A stretch of 5,964 nucleotides of DNA, taken from contig JAKBJA010000171.1 of assembly GCA_021836225.1 (NCBI GenBank), forward strand, positions 1-5,964. The letters run 5' to 3'. This DNA is from Pseudomonadota bacterium (GTDB lineage: Bacteria; Pseudomonadota; Gammaproteobacteria; Burkholderiales; Thiobacillaceae). The notes under the pieces were generated by a model, which was not told the DNA's origin, ran no database searches, and saw only the letters and a program-made list of their open reading frames with translations. Numbering within the stretch: the first letter of the stretch is position 1; each line of letters starts with the position of its first letter. Below, one piece after another: positions 1-5,964 of this stretch. Made by a program: the position numbers and the translations under genes.

Positions 1-603
1 GAAGCCCACGGTGCCACGCAGGTGGCGCTGGTGGCGGCCGATGCGTACCGCATTGGCGCGGCGGCGCAATTGACGGTGTATGCCGACCTGCTTGGGGTGT
101 CGCTGCACGTGGCCGAAGACCAGGCCAGGCTGGCGCTGCTGTTGCCTGAGCTTGCCGCCAAAAAACTGGTGCTGATCGACACTGCCGGCTTTGCCCCGTC
201 GGACCCGCGTACCCGTGAGGGACAGGCGCTCGACCGGCTCGGGGTGCGCCGCCTCGCGGTGATTCCCGCCAGCCAGCAGGGCGCGGCGATCGAACAGGCG
301 ATGACGCGCTTTGGCCAAGGCGCGGCCGCCTGCATTCTGACCAAGCTCGACGAAACCCCGCAGCCGGGCGCGGCGCTCGACAGCCTGATTCGCCATCGTT
401 TGCCGCTGGCGTATCTCAGCGGCGGGCAGCGGGTACCGGAAGACCTGCACGCGCCCAACGCCGCCTACCTCATCGACCGCGCGCTGAAGGGCGGCCAGCT
501 TGCTACCCCCTATGCGCTGGAGGCCGAGGACTGGCCGCTGTTTGCCGGTGTCGAGGCGGAACGTGCGGAGCGCCTCCCCCCAAAGGGCATAAATGCCGGC
601 TGA
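1..603 (+). CDS. flhF: FlhF, flagellar SRP-type GTPase (3' part only)
   Basis: This is the C-terminal 200 residues of FlhF, the SRP-family GTPase that marks the cell pole for flagellar assembly. The frame is open from base 1, so the start, the N-terminal region and the P-loop (G1) lie upstream of the window. Visible SRP-GTPase motifs, numbered from the first codon shown, are DAYRIGAAAQL at residues 14-24 (insertion-box/G2 region), DTAG at 60-63 (G3), TKLDE at 114-118 (G4) and SGGQRVPEDL at 140-149 (G5/closing loop). The QRVPEDL form is typical of FlhF rather than Ffh or FtsY. About 40 residues follow with no motif I recognise. The stop overlaps the start of the FlhG-like gene by 11 bases, the usual flhF-flhG order, which suggests translational coupling. 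The identification is firm; only the upstream extent is unknown. Confidence 0.93.
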   Translation, partial: EAHGATQVALVAADAYRIGAAAQLTVYADLLGVSLHVAEDQARLALLLPELAAKKLVLIDTAGFAPSDPRTREGQALDRLGVRRLAVIPASQQGAAIEQAMTRFGQGAAACILTKLDETPQPGAALDSLIRHRLPLAYLSGGQRVPEDLHAPNAAYLIDRALKGGQLATPYALEAEDWPLFAGVEAERAERLPPKGINAG

Positions 604-1258
604 TCAGGCTGCAGGGCTGCGACGGCGCGGCGCGCGGCAGCCACAACGCTGCATCTACTGTTTTTCAGCGTCAGCCGATTCAAGCATTCGGCTGGCGCAT
701 GCGCTGCATCAAATCGGCCGGGTGTCTCTTCTGATCGACACGCAGGGCCGACTTTTTTCCGCATCCTCTCCCCGCAGCCTGTTCGACTGGAAGAGCCAGC
801 TTGAACGCAGACAGCTGCATACCCTGCCACAGGCCTACGGCGAAGGCTGGTATGCGCCCGGCATGCGGTCGGATGAGCCCGCCCTGTTTGGCGTGACGAA
901 CAGCTACGATTATGTAATGTTCGACTTGGGGTGGGGCAACGCCGATATTGCATTGCTGCCGGGCGCGGCGCATACGGTGGTCGTGGAGGTTCGCCGCACC
1001 GACGAATCGATGCTGCATGCCTTTGCGGTGCTCAAAACGCTGGCGCATTCGGGAGGGGCATTCAGCGTGGGCTTGCTCGGCGATCGGGTTGCGTGCGATC
1101 AGGTCCGGGCCGCGGCATGCCATTTCCTCGAGGAGCGGTTCGCACACGCCGTTTTCAACGTGGCAAACCAGGATGATGCATTTGCCGCGCTAGCCGTTAG
1201 AATGGCGGGCGAGGAGACGGGCCTGACGGCTTGTTCATATAAGACAGGAATCACCTGA
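593..1258 (+). CDS. flhG: FlhG/FleN-like MinD-family protein lacking a P-loop
   Basis: This 221-residue protein sits where flhG (fleN) is expected, between flhF and fliA. FlhG is a MinD/ParA-fold ATPase that limits flagellar number and stimulates FlhF. Residues 4-10 are DQAAGLR, matching the DQAxxLR motif by which FlhG activates the FlhF GTPase; this also supports the ATG at 593, which has AAAGGG (582-587) 5 bases upstream. The fold is traceable: RLAHALHQIG (33-42) matches the helix after the P-loop, SLLIDTQG (45-52) the second strand, YDYVMFDLG (105-113) Walker B, and PGAAHTVVVEVRRTDESM (123-140) the following strand and helix. The P-loop (usually GKGGVGKT) is absent: residues 24-31 read FSASADSS, about five residues shorter. 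The second Asp of the usual DxD is Gln51. It is shorter than the family's usual 270-300 residues. I infer a degenerate FlhG that does not bind ATP in the normal way. The frame is intact, so this is not an obvious pseudogene. Confidence 0.75.
   Translation: MPADQAAGLRRRGARQPQRCIYCFSASADSSIRLAHALHQIGRVSLLIDTQGRLFSASSPRSLFDWKSQLERRQLHTLPQAYGEGWYAPGMRSDEPALFGVTNSYDYVMFDLGWGNADIALLPGAAHTVVVEVRRTDESMLHAFAVLKTLAHSGGAFSVGLLGDRVACDQVRAAACHFLEERFAHAVFNVANQDDAFAALAVRMAGEETGLTACSYKTGIT
1224..1237 (+). repeat. 14-bp direct repeat, copy 1 (upstream of fliA)
   Basis: The 14 bases TGACGGCTTGTTCA occur here, at the 3' end of the FlhG-like gene, and again identically at 2018-2031. Both copies end 20-24 bases before a start codon (fliA and the malic enzyme) and they flank fliA. 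The match does not extend on either side. Chance is a fair explanation for a repeat of this length. Confidence 0.4.
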
Positions 1259-1261
1259 AAC

Positions 1262-1972
1262 ATGGCTGCAAAACCATCGTCGCAAGACGAGCAAGTCACC
1301 AAATATGCGCCGCTGGTCAAGCGCATTGCGTATCACATGATGGCGCGCCTTCCCGCTAGCGTCGAAGTAGACGACCTCATTCAGGTCGGACTGATCGGTC
1401 TGCTCGATGCCGTGTCGCGTTTCGACGGCAACCAGGGCGCCCAGTTCGAATCCTATGCCACCCAGCGTATCCGTGGCGCCATGCTCGACGAGCTGCGCGA
1501 AGCGGACTGGCTGCCGCGCCATGTGCGCCAAAAATCGCGGCAGATCGAATCTGCCATCCACCGGCTGGAACAGCGCAACGGCAAGTCGCCCACCGAGAAT
1601 GAAATCTCGGCCGAGCTGGGCATGCCGATCGATCAGTACCAGTCCATGCTGGGCGACGTGAAGTGTTCCCAGTTGCTGTATTACGAAGACTTTTCGGATG
1701 AAGACAGCGCCAGCTTCCTCGAGCGTTATCTGGTCGACGGCAGCAACGATCCGCTCGCGGTGCTGGAAGACGAAGGCTTCCGTGACAGCCTGATCGCCGC
1801 GATCCACCATCTGCCCGAGCGCGAGCGCAGCATGATGGGCATGTACTACGAGCAGGACATGAACCTGAAGGAAATCGGCGCAGTGCTCGGCGTGTCCGAA
1901 TCGCGCGTGTGTCAGTTGCATTCGCAGGCGGTCGCACGCTTGCGCGCCCAGTTGAAAATCTGGAAAGACTGA
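1262..1972 (+). CDS. fliA: FliA, flagellar sigma factor (sigma-28)
   Basis: This 236-residue protein is the sigma-28 factor that directs RNA polymerase to late flagellar genes (filament, motor, chemotaxis) after release from the anti-sigma factor FlgM. Length matches the family (about 240). Region 2 covers roughly residues 15-87, with VDDLIQVGLIGLLDAVSRFD (36-55) for core binding and -10 recognition, and YATQRIRGAMLDELREADWL (65-84) for DNA melting. Region 3 follows (about 88-160, with the KSPTENEIS helix at 108-116). Region 4 at about 178-231 carries the helix-turn-helix for the -35 element, NLKEIGAVLGVSESRVCQLH (201-220). The ATG is 3 bases after the FlhG-like stop, with AGGAA (1246-1250) 11 bases upstream as a weak ribosome site. 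The position implies cotranscription with flhF and the FlhG-like gene. No full-length terminator with a T-run follows it. No key region is missing. Confidence 0.96.
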   Translation: MAAKPSSQDEQVTKYAPLVKRIAYHMMARLPASVEVDDLIQVGLIGLLDAVSRFDGNQGAQFESYATQRIRGAMLDELREADWLPRHVRQKSRQIESAIHRLEQRNGKSPTENEISAELGMPIDQYQSMLGDVKCSQLLYYEDFSDEDSASFLERYLVDGSNDPLAVLEDEGFRDSLIAAIHHLPERERSMMGMYYEQDMNLKEIGAVLGVSESRVCQLHSQAVARLRAQLKIWKD

Positions 1973-1978
1973 CGGCAA

Positions 1979-2013
1979 TTGCCCCTGCAGGGCAGAACGC
2001 GGATAAATCCGCG
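1979..2013. promoter_or_regulatory. Two adjacent inverted repeats between fliA and the malic enzyme
   Basis: The 79-bp gap holds two short dyads. The first is TTGCCC (1979-1984) and GGGCAG (1990-1995) around a CTGCA loop, with a T-G wobble as its outermost pair. The second, 1998-2013, is CGCGGATAAATCCGCG, a perfect 16-base palindrome that could fold as a 6-bp stem with a TAAA loop. Neither is followed by a T-run, so a classical intrinsic terminator is not supported. Their place just upstream of the malic enzyme fits an operator, a weak bidirectional transcript end, or chance. I see the symmetry directly; the function is a guess. Confidence 0.4.
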
Positions 2014-2018
2014 ATAAT
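1979..2018 (+). promoter_or_regulatory. Possible sigma-70 promoter for the malic enzyme
   Basis: Two overlapping readings exist. TTGCCC (1979-1984) and GATAAA (2002-2007) are separated by 17 bases, each matching 4 of 6 consensus positions. Alternatively GATAAT (2013-2018) is a better -10 element (5 of 6) without a convincing -35. Either would start transcription 25-40 bases before the ATG at 2052. The second inverted repeat overlaps both candidate -10 elements, so a protein bound there could block the promoter. This is inference from consensus matches in a GC-rich genome. Confidence 0.35.
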
Positions 2019-2031
2019 GACGGCTTGTTCA
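2018..2031 (+). repeat. 14-bp direct repeat, copy 2 (upstream of malic enzyme)
   Basis: This is an exact second copy of TGACGGCTTGTTCA, found also at 1224-1237. It begins 45 bases after the fliA stop and overlaps the last base of the candidate -10 element GATAAT. It would fall at the 5' end of the malic enzyme transcript. A shorter TGACGGC also occurs at the fliA stop (1970-1976). Confidence 0.4.
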
Positions 2032-2051
2032 ACCTGCTCGCATCGCCTCCC

Positions 2052-3308
<1,257 letters not shown>

Positions 3309-3339
3309 ACCCGGCCAACCCTAAACACCGGACTGTGCC

Positions 3340-3720
3340 GTGAAATCGATCGCGCGCCCCGTTTACCTCAATCTGTTTCGCATCCATTTGCCGCTGGCCG
3401 GCTGGGTGTCGATCCTGCATCGGATATCGGGCGTGCTGCTGTTTGCGGCCCTCCCACTGGGGGTGTGGGTCCTGTCGGTATCGCTGTCCGGAGAGAACGG
3501 TTTTCAGCGCGTGGCTGACTGGGTATCACATCCGCTGACCAGACTGCTGCTGCTGGGTTTGATCTGGGCTTTTTTCCATCATTTATTTGCCGGTATGCGG
3601 CATTTGGCGCTGGATGCGCACTGGGGCACGCATCTGCGACAGGCACGGTTGAGCAGCGTCATGGTCATGCTGGCTACCGGGCTGGCCACGCTGCTTGCCG
3701 CCTGGAGGCTGTTCGCATGA
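3340..3720 (+). CDS. sdhC: SdhC, succinate dehydrogenase cytochrome b556 subunit
   Basis: This 126-residue membrane subunit, with SdhD, anchors succinate dehydrogenase (complex II), holds heme b and forms the quinone site. Three membrane segments are visible at about residues 22-48, 66-86 and 104-124. SILHRISG (24-31) carries Ser24 and Arg28, equivalent to the quinone-site Ser27 and Arg31 of E. coli. His81 in HLFAGMRH (81-88) aligns with the heme ligand His84. The start is GTG at 3340, chosen because [11 protein letters not shown] matches the family N-terminus; only a weak ribosome site precedes it. The gap from the malic enzyme is 31 bases with no terminator, so readthrough from upstream is plausible. 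The end overlaps sdhD by 4 bases (ATGA). Confidence 0.95.
   Translation: MKSIARPVYLNLFRIHLPLAGWVSILHRISGVLLFAALPLGVWVLSVSLSGENGFQRVADWVSHPLTRLLLLGLIWAFFHHLFAGMRHLALDAHWGTHLRQARLSSVMVMLATGLATLLAAWRLFA
3703..3708 (+). promoter_or_regulatory. Ribosome binding site of sdhD
   Basis: TGGAGG lies inside the end of sdhC, 8 bases before the sdhD ATG at 3717. It is the clearest Shine-Dalgarno in the window and fixes the sdhD start. Its presence means sdhD may initiate on its own as well as by coupling through the ATGA overlap. Confidence 0.75.
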
Positions 3721-4061
3721 AATCCGCCACTGGATCACACACCGGAACCGGTACCTGGCTGCTGCAGCGCGCCACTGCAGCGGTGCTGGCGCTGATCCTG
3801 CCAGGCGTGGCGGTTTATTTGCTGGGCGCGATGCCACTCGACTTTTCAGGCTGGCAGGCGCTGTTCGCACCGCTGTGGTTGCGCGTGCTGATGCTGCTGG
3901 CAATTGCTTCGCTGGCCTTGCACGCCTGGGTGGGGATGCGCGACATTTTCATGGACTACGTTCATCCGACGGGGCCGCGCCTCGCCTTGTATCTGGCTGT
4001 GATCCTCACGCTGGCGGGCAGCGTGGTATGGCTGGCTGCCATCCTGTGGAACACGGTATGA
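3717..4061 (+). CDS. sdhD: SdhD, succinate dehydrogenase membrane anchor subunit
   Basis: This 114-residue protein is the second membrane anchor of complex II; E. coli SdhD has 115. [13 protein letters not shown] (14-26) opens the first membrane segment and carries Arg18, equivalent to Arg20 of E. coli. Two further segments lie at about 52-74 and 87-111. [14 protein letters not shown] (69-82) is the family signature: His69 matches His71, and Asp80-Tyr81 match the quinone-site Asp82-Tyr83 of E. coli, so the quinone pocket looks complete. It overlaps sdhC and sdhA by four bases each (ATGA at both junctions), consistent with coupled synthesis of subunits needed in equal amounts. Confidence 0.95.
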   Translation: MKSATGSHTGTGTWLLQRATAAVLALILPGVAVYLLGAMPLDFSGWQALFAPLWLRVLMLLAIASLALHAWVGMRDIFMDYVHPTGPRLALYLAVILTLAGSVVWLAAILWNTV

Positions 4062-5812
4062 ACACGCGCCGCTTCGATGCGCTCATCATCGGCGGCGGCG
4101 GCGCTGGACTGCGCGCGGCGTTGCAACTGGCGCGCTCGGACTACAAGGTCGCGGTGGTGTCGAAGGTCTTTCCCACGCGTTCCCACACCGTGTCGGCGCA
4201 GGGCGGCATCACCGCCGCGCTCGCCAACGTCGACGATGACCGCTGGGAATGGCACATGTACGACACGGTCAAGGGCGGCGACTGGCTGGGCGACCAGGAC
4301 GCGATCGAATTCATGTGCCGCGAGGCCGCGAGTGCCGTGTACGAGCTCGAACACATGGGCCTGCCGTTTTCGCGGCTGGACAACGGCAAGATCTACCAGC
4401 GGCCGTTCGGCGGCCAGTCGAAAAACTTCGGCGGCGAGCAGGCCACCCGCACCTGCGCCGCCGCCGACCGTACCGGCCACGCGCTGCTGCATACGCTGTA
4501 CCAGCAGAACATCGCCCACCGCACGCAGTTCTTTGACGAATACTTCGCGCTCGACCTGCTGCGCGACGCCGACGGTTATTGCCTCGGCGTCACCGCGCTC
4601 TCGATCGAGACCGGCGAGCCGCTCTTGATCGAGGCGCGCGCGACGCTGCTCGCCACGGGCGGGGCAGGGCGCGTGTTCGGCAACAGCAGCAACGCCATGA
4701 TCAACACCGGAGACGGTCTCGGTATGGTGCTGCGCGCCGGGCTTCCGCTGCAGGACATGGAGTTCTGGCAGTTCCACCCGACGGGGATTGCCGGTGTCGG
4801 CTGCCTCATCACTGAGGGCGCGCGCGGCGAGGGCGGCTATCTGCTGAACAAGAACGGCGAGCGCTTCATGGAGCGTTATGCGCCGCATGCCAGGGATCTG
4901 GCCGGGCGCGACGTGGTGGCGCGCGCGATCGCCATTGAAATCGCCGAGGGACGTGGTTGTGGCCCGCGTGGAGACTACGTCGAGATCAAGCTCGATCACC
5001 TGGGCGAGAAGCTCATCGCCGAAAAATTGCCGGGCATCCGCGAATTGTCGATCCGCTTCGCCGGCGTCGATCCGGTCCAGGCGCCGATTCCGGTCGCGCC
5101 CACCGCGCACTACATGATGGGCGGCATCCCCACCAACCTGCACGGCCAGGTCGTCGCGCCCGCGCGCTTCGGTCCCGAGGAGCCGGTGCCGGGCCTGTAT
5201 GCCGTCGGCGAATGCGCCTGCGTGTCGGTGCATGGCGCCAACCGGCTGGGCGGCAATTCGCTGCTGGATTTGATCGTGTTCGGCCGCGCTGCCGGCCGCC
5301 ACATGCAGGACTATCTGCGCGACAACCCTTATCCGCGACCCTTGCCCGACAATGTCGCCGCAGCTAGCCTGGCGCGGGTCGAACGCTGGGACCGCCCCGG
5401 CAGCGAACGCATTGCGGTCATTACCGATGACCTTCGGCGAATCATGCAGGCGCATGCAGGCGTGTTTCGCACCGAGGCCGTGCTGCGCGAAGGCCTGGAA
5501 AAGTTGAACGTGCTGGAAGCGCGCCTGGCACAGGCCGGTTTGCAGGACACCAGCCGCGTATTCAACACCGCGCGCATCGAGGCGCTCGAACTGGAAAACC
5601 TGATGGGGGTGGCGCGGGCGACGCTGGTGTCGGCGCTGTATCGCACCGAGAGCCGCGGCGCGCACACGCGGGAAGATTTCCCCCAGCGTGACGACGAACA
5701 TTGGCTCAAGCACACGCTGTATTTACGGGAGGGCGATCAGGTGGATGCCAAGCCGGTGCGTCTGAAGCCCCTGACGGTGGAGTCGATTCGGCCGAAGGAG
5801 CGGGTGTATTGA
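4058..5812 (+). CDS. sdhA: SdhA, succinate dehydrogenase flavoprotein subunit
   Basis: This 584-residue protein (E. coli: 588) is the catalytic subunit of complex II, oxidising succinate to fumarate on the cytoplasmic face and passing electrons through FAD to Sdh[16 protein letters not shown] (8-22) is the FAD-binding loop. His43 in [13 protein letters not shown] (38-50) is the covalent FAD attachment residue of the family. Substrate and catalytic residues align with E. coli: His240 in FHPTG, Thr252-Glu253, the proton-relay Arg284 in LAGRDVVAR, His351 in HYMMGG and Arg396 in [10 protein letters not shown]. The C-terminus, from [14 protein letters not shown] to the end, is typical. The start at 4058 was chosen over an upstream in-frame extension because it overlaps sdhD as ATGA and the FAD motif begins eight residues in. 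It ends at TGATG, sharing one base with sdhB. Confidence 0.98.
   Translation: MNTRRFDALIIGGGGAGLRAALQLARSDYKVAVVSKVFPTRSHTVSAQGGITAALANVDDDRWEWHMYDTVKGGDWLGDQDAIEFMCREAASAVYELEHMGLPFSRLDNGKIYQRPFGGQSKNFGGEQATRTCAAADRTGHALLHTLYQQNIAHRTQFFDEYFALDLLRDADGYCLGVTALSIETGEPLLIEARATLLATGGAGRVFGNSSNAMINTGDGLGMVLRAGLPLQDMEFWQFHPTGIAGVGCLITEGARGEGGYLLNKNGERFMERYAPHARDLAGRDVVARAIAIEIAEGRGCGPRGDYVEIKLDHLGEKLIAEKLPGIRELSIRFAGVDPVQAPIPVAPTAHYMMGGIPTNLHGQVVAPARFGPEEPVPGLYAVGECACVSVHGANRLGGNSLLDLIVFGRAAGRHMQDYLRDNPYPRPLPDNVAAASLARVERWDRPGSERIAVITDDLRRIMQAHAGVFRTEAVLREGLEKLNVLEARLAQAGLQDTSRVFNTARIEALELENLMGVARATLVSALYRTESRGAHTREDFPQRDDEHWLKHTLYLREGDQVDAKPVRLKPLTVESIRPKERVY
5795..5800 (+). promoter_or_regulatory. 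Ribosome binding site of sdhB
   Basis: AAGGAG, inside the last codons of sdhA, lies 11 bases before the sdhB ATG at 5812. The spacing is slightly long, but the sequence is a strong match to the 16S tail and supports this start together with the TGATG junction. Confidence 0.6.
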
Positions 5813-5964
5813 TGAAATTCCGCCTCTATCGCTACCACCCCGAGTCCGGCGAAAAGCCGTTCATGCAGGACGTCGAGCTCGATATCGACCCCACCGGCAA
5901 GATGCTGCTCGACGCGCTCCTGGCGATCAAGGCGGAGGACGAGACGCTGTCGTTGCGTCGCTCC
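5812..5964 (+). CDS. sdhB: SdhB, succinate dehydrogenase iron-sulfur subunit (5' part only)
   Basis: The first 51 codons of sdhB are present; the gene runs off the right edge. SdhB carries electrons from the FAD of SdhA through three iron-sulfur clusters to quinone at the SdhC/SdhD interface. The visible part is the N-terminal ferredoxin-like strand pair and helix: FRLYRYHPESGEKPFMQDVE (3-22), then MLLDALLAIKAED (31-43) and LSLRRS (46-51). In the family the next residues are the first [2Fe-2S] cysteine motif (C-x4-C-G-x-D), which is just outside the window and cannot be checked. The start overlaps the sdhA stop by one base. Confidence 0.93.
   Translation, partial: MKFRLYRYHPESGEKPFMQDVELDIDPTGKMLLDALLAIKAEDETLSLRRS

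Noticed and set aside
1198..1203. TAGAAT as a -10 element for a separate fliA promoter inside the FlhG-like gene
   Set aside because: No acceptable -35 element is found 16-19 bases upstream, and close packing of the genes favours readthrough from upstream.
1999..2017. Sigma-28-like -10 elements (GCGGATAA and CGCGATAA) just after fliA
   Set aside because: They match GCCGATAA at 7 and 6 of 8 positions, but no TAAA-type -35 element lies at the required distance upstream of either.
3309..3339. Possible terminator between the malic enzyme and sdhC
   Set aside because: Only 4-base complementary CCGG segments are present, with no stable stem and no T-run.
3695..4057. N-terminal extension of SdhA by 121 residues
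   Set aside because: This is merely the open frame upstream of the true start; it overlaps sdhD entirely in another frame, and SdhA homology begins at the ATG at 4058.
3962..5713. Long (583-codon) open frame on the minus strand opposite sdhA
   Set aside because: It is a by-product of GC-rich codon use in sdhA; its translation shows no recognisable domain, while the + strand has a complete SdhA.

Overview
The window reads as a chromosomal segment of a GC-rich, motile, respiring betaproteobacterium. Gene order and protein sequences suggest something near the Thiobacillus / Nitrosomonadales / Rhodocyclales groups. This placement is from recognition alone, without a database search. All genes lie on the + strand and are tightly packed. 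Both ends of the window cut a gene.

Positions 1-1972 are the end of a flagellar cluster: the 3' part of flhF (SRP-type GTPase that places the flagellum), a short FlhG-like protein whose start overlaps the flhF stop, and fliA (flagellar sigma-28). In most bacteria FlhF and FlhG (FleN) together set flagellar position and number. Here the FlhG-like protein keeps the N-terminal DQAxxLR motif known to activate FlhF, but has no recognisable P-loop. This is the most interesting point of the window.

Positions 1973-2051 are the only real gap between gene groups. They hold two small adjacent inverted repeats and promoter-like sequence, and they separate the flagellar genes from central metabolism.

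Positions 2052-5964 are metabolic. A short malic enzyme (malate to pyruvate) lacks the phosphotransacetylase-like half of classical MaeB and ends in a very basic Lys/Ala tail. It is followed after 31 bp by succinate dehydrogenase, sdhC-sdhD-sdhA-sdhB, whose genes overlap by 1-4 bases. The cut sdhB runs off the right edge just before its first iron-sulfur cysteine motif. Together these genes oxidise succinate to fumarate with electrons passed to quinone, and draw malate off the TCA cycle to pyruvate.

No RNA gene, insertion sequence, CRISPR array or phage element was seen. The window is mostly ordinary core genome.
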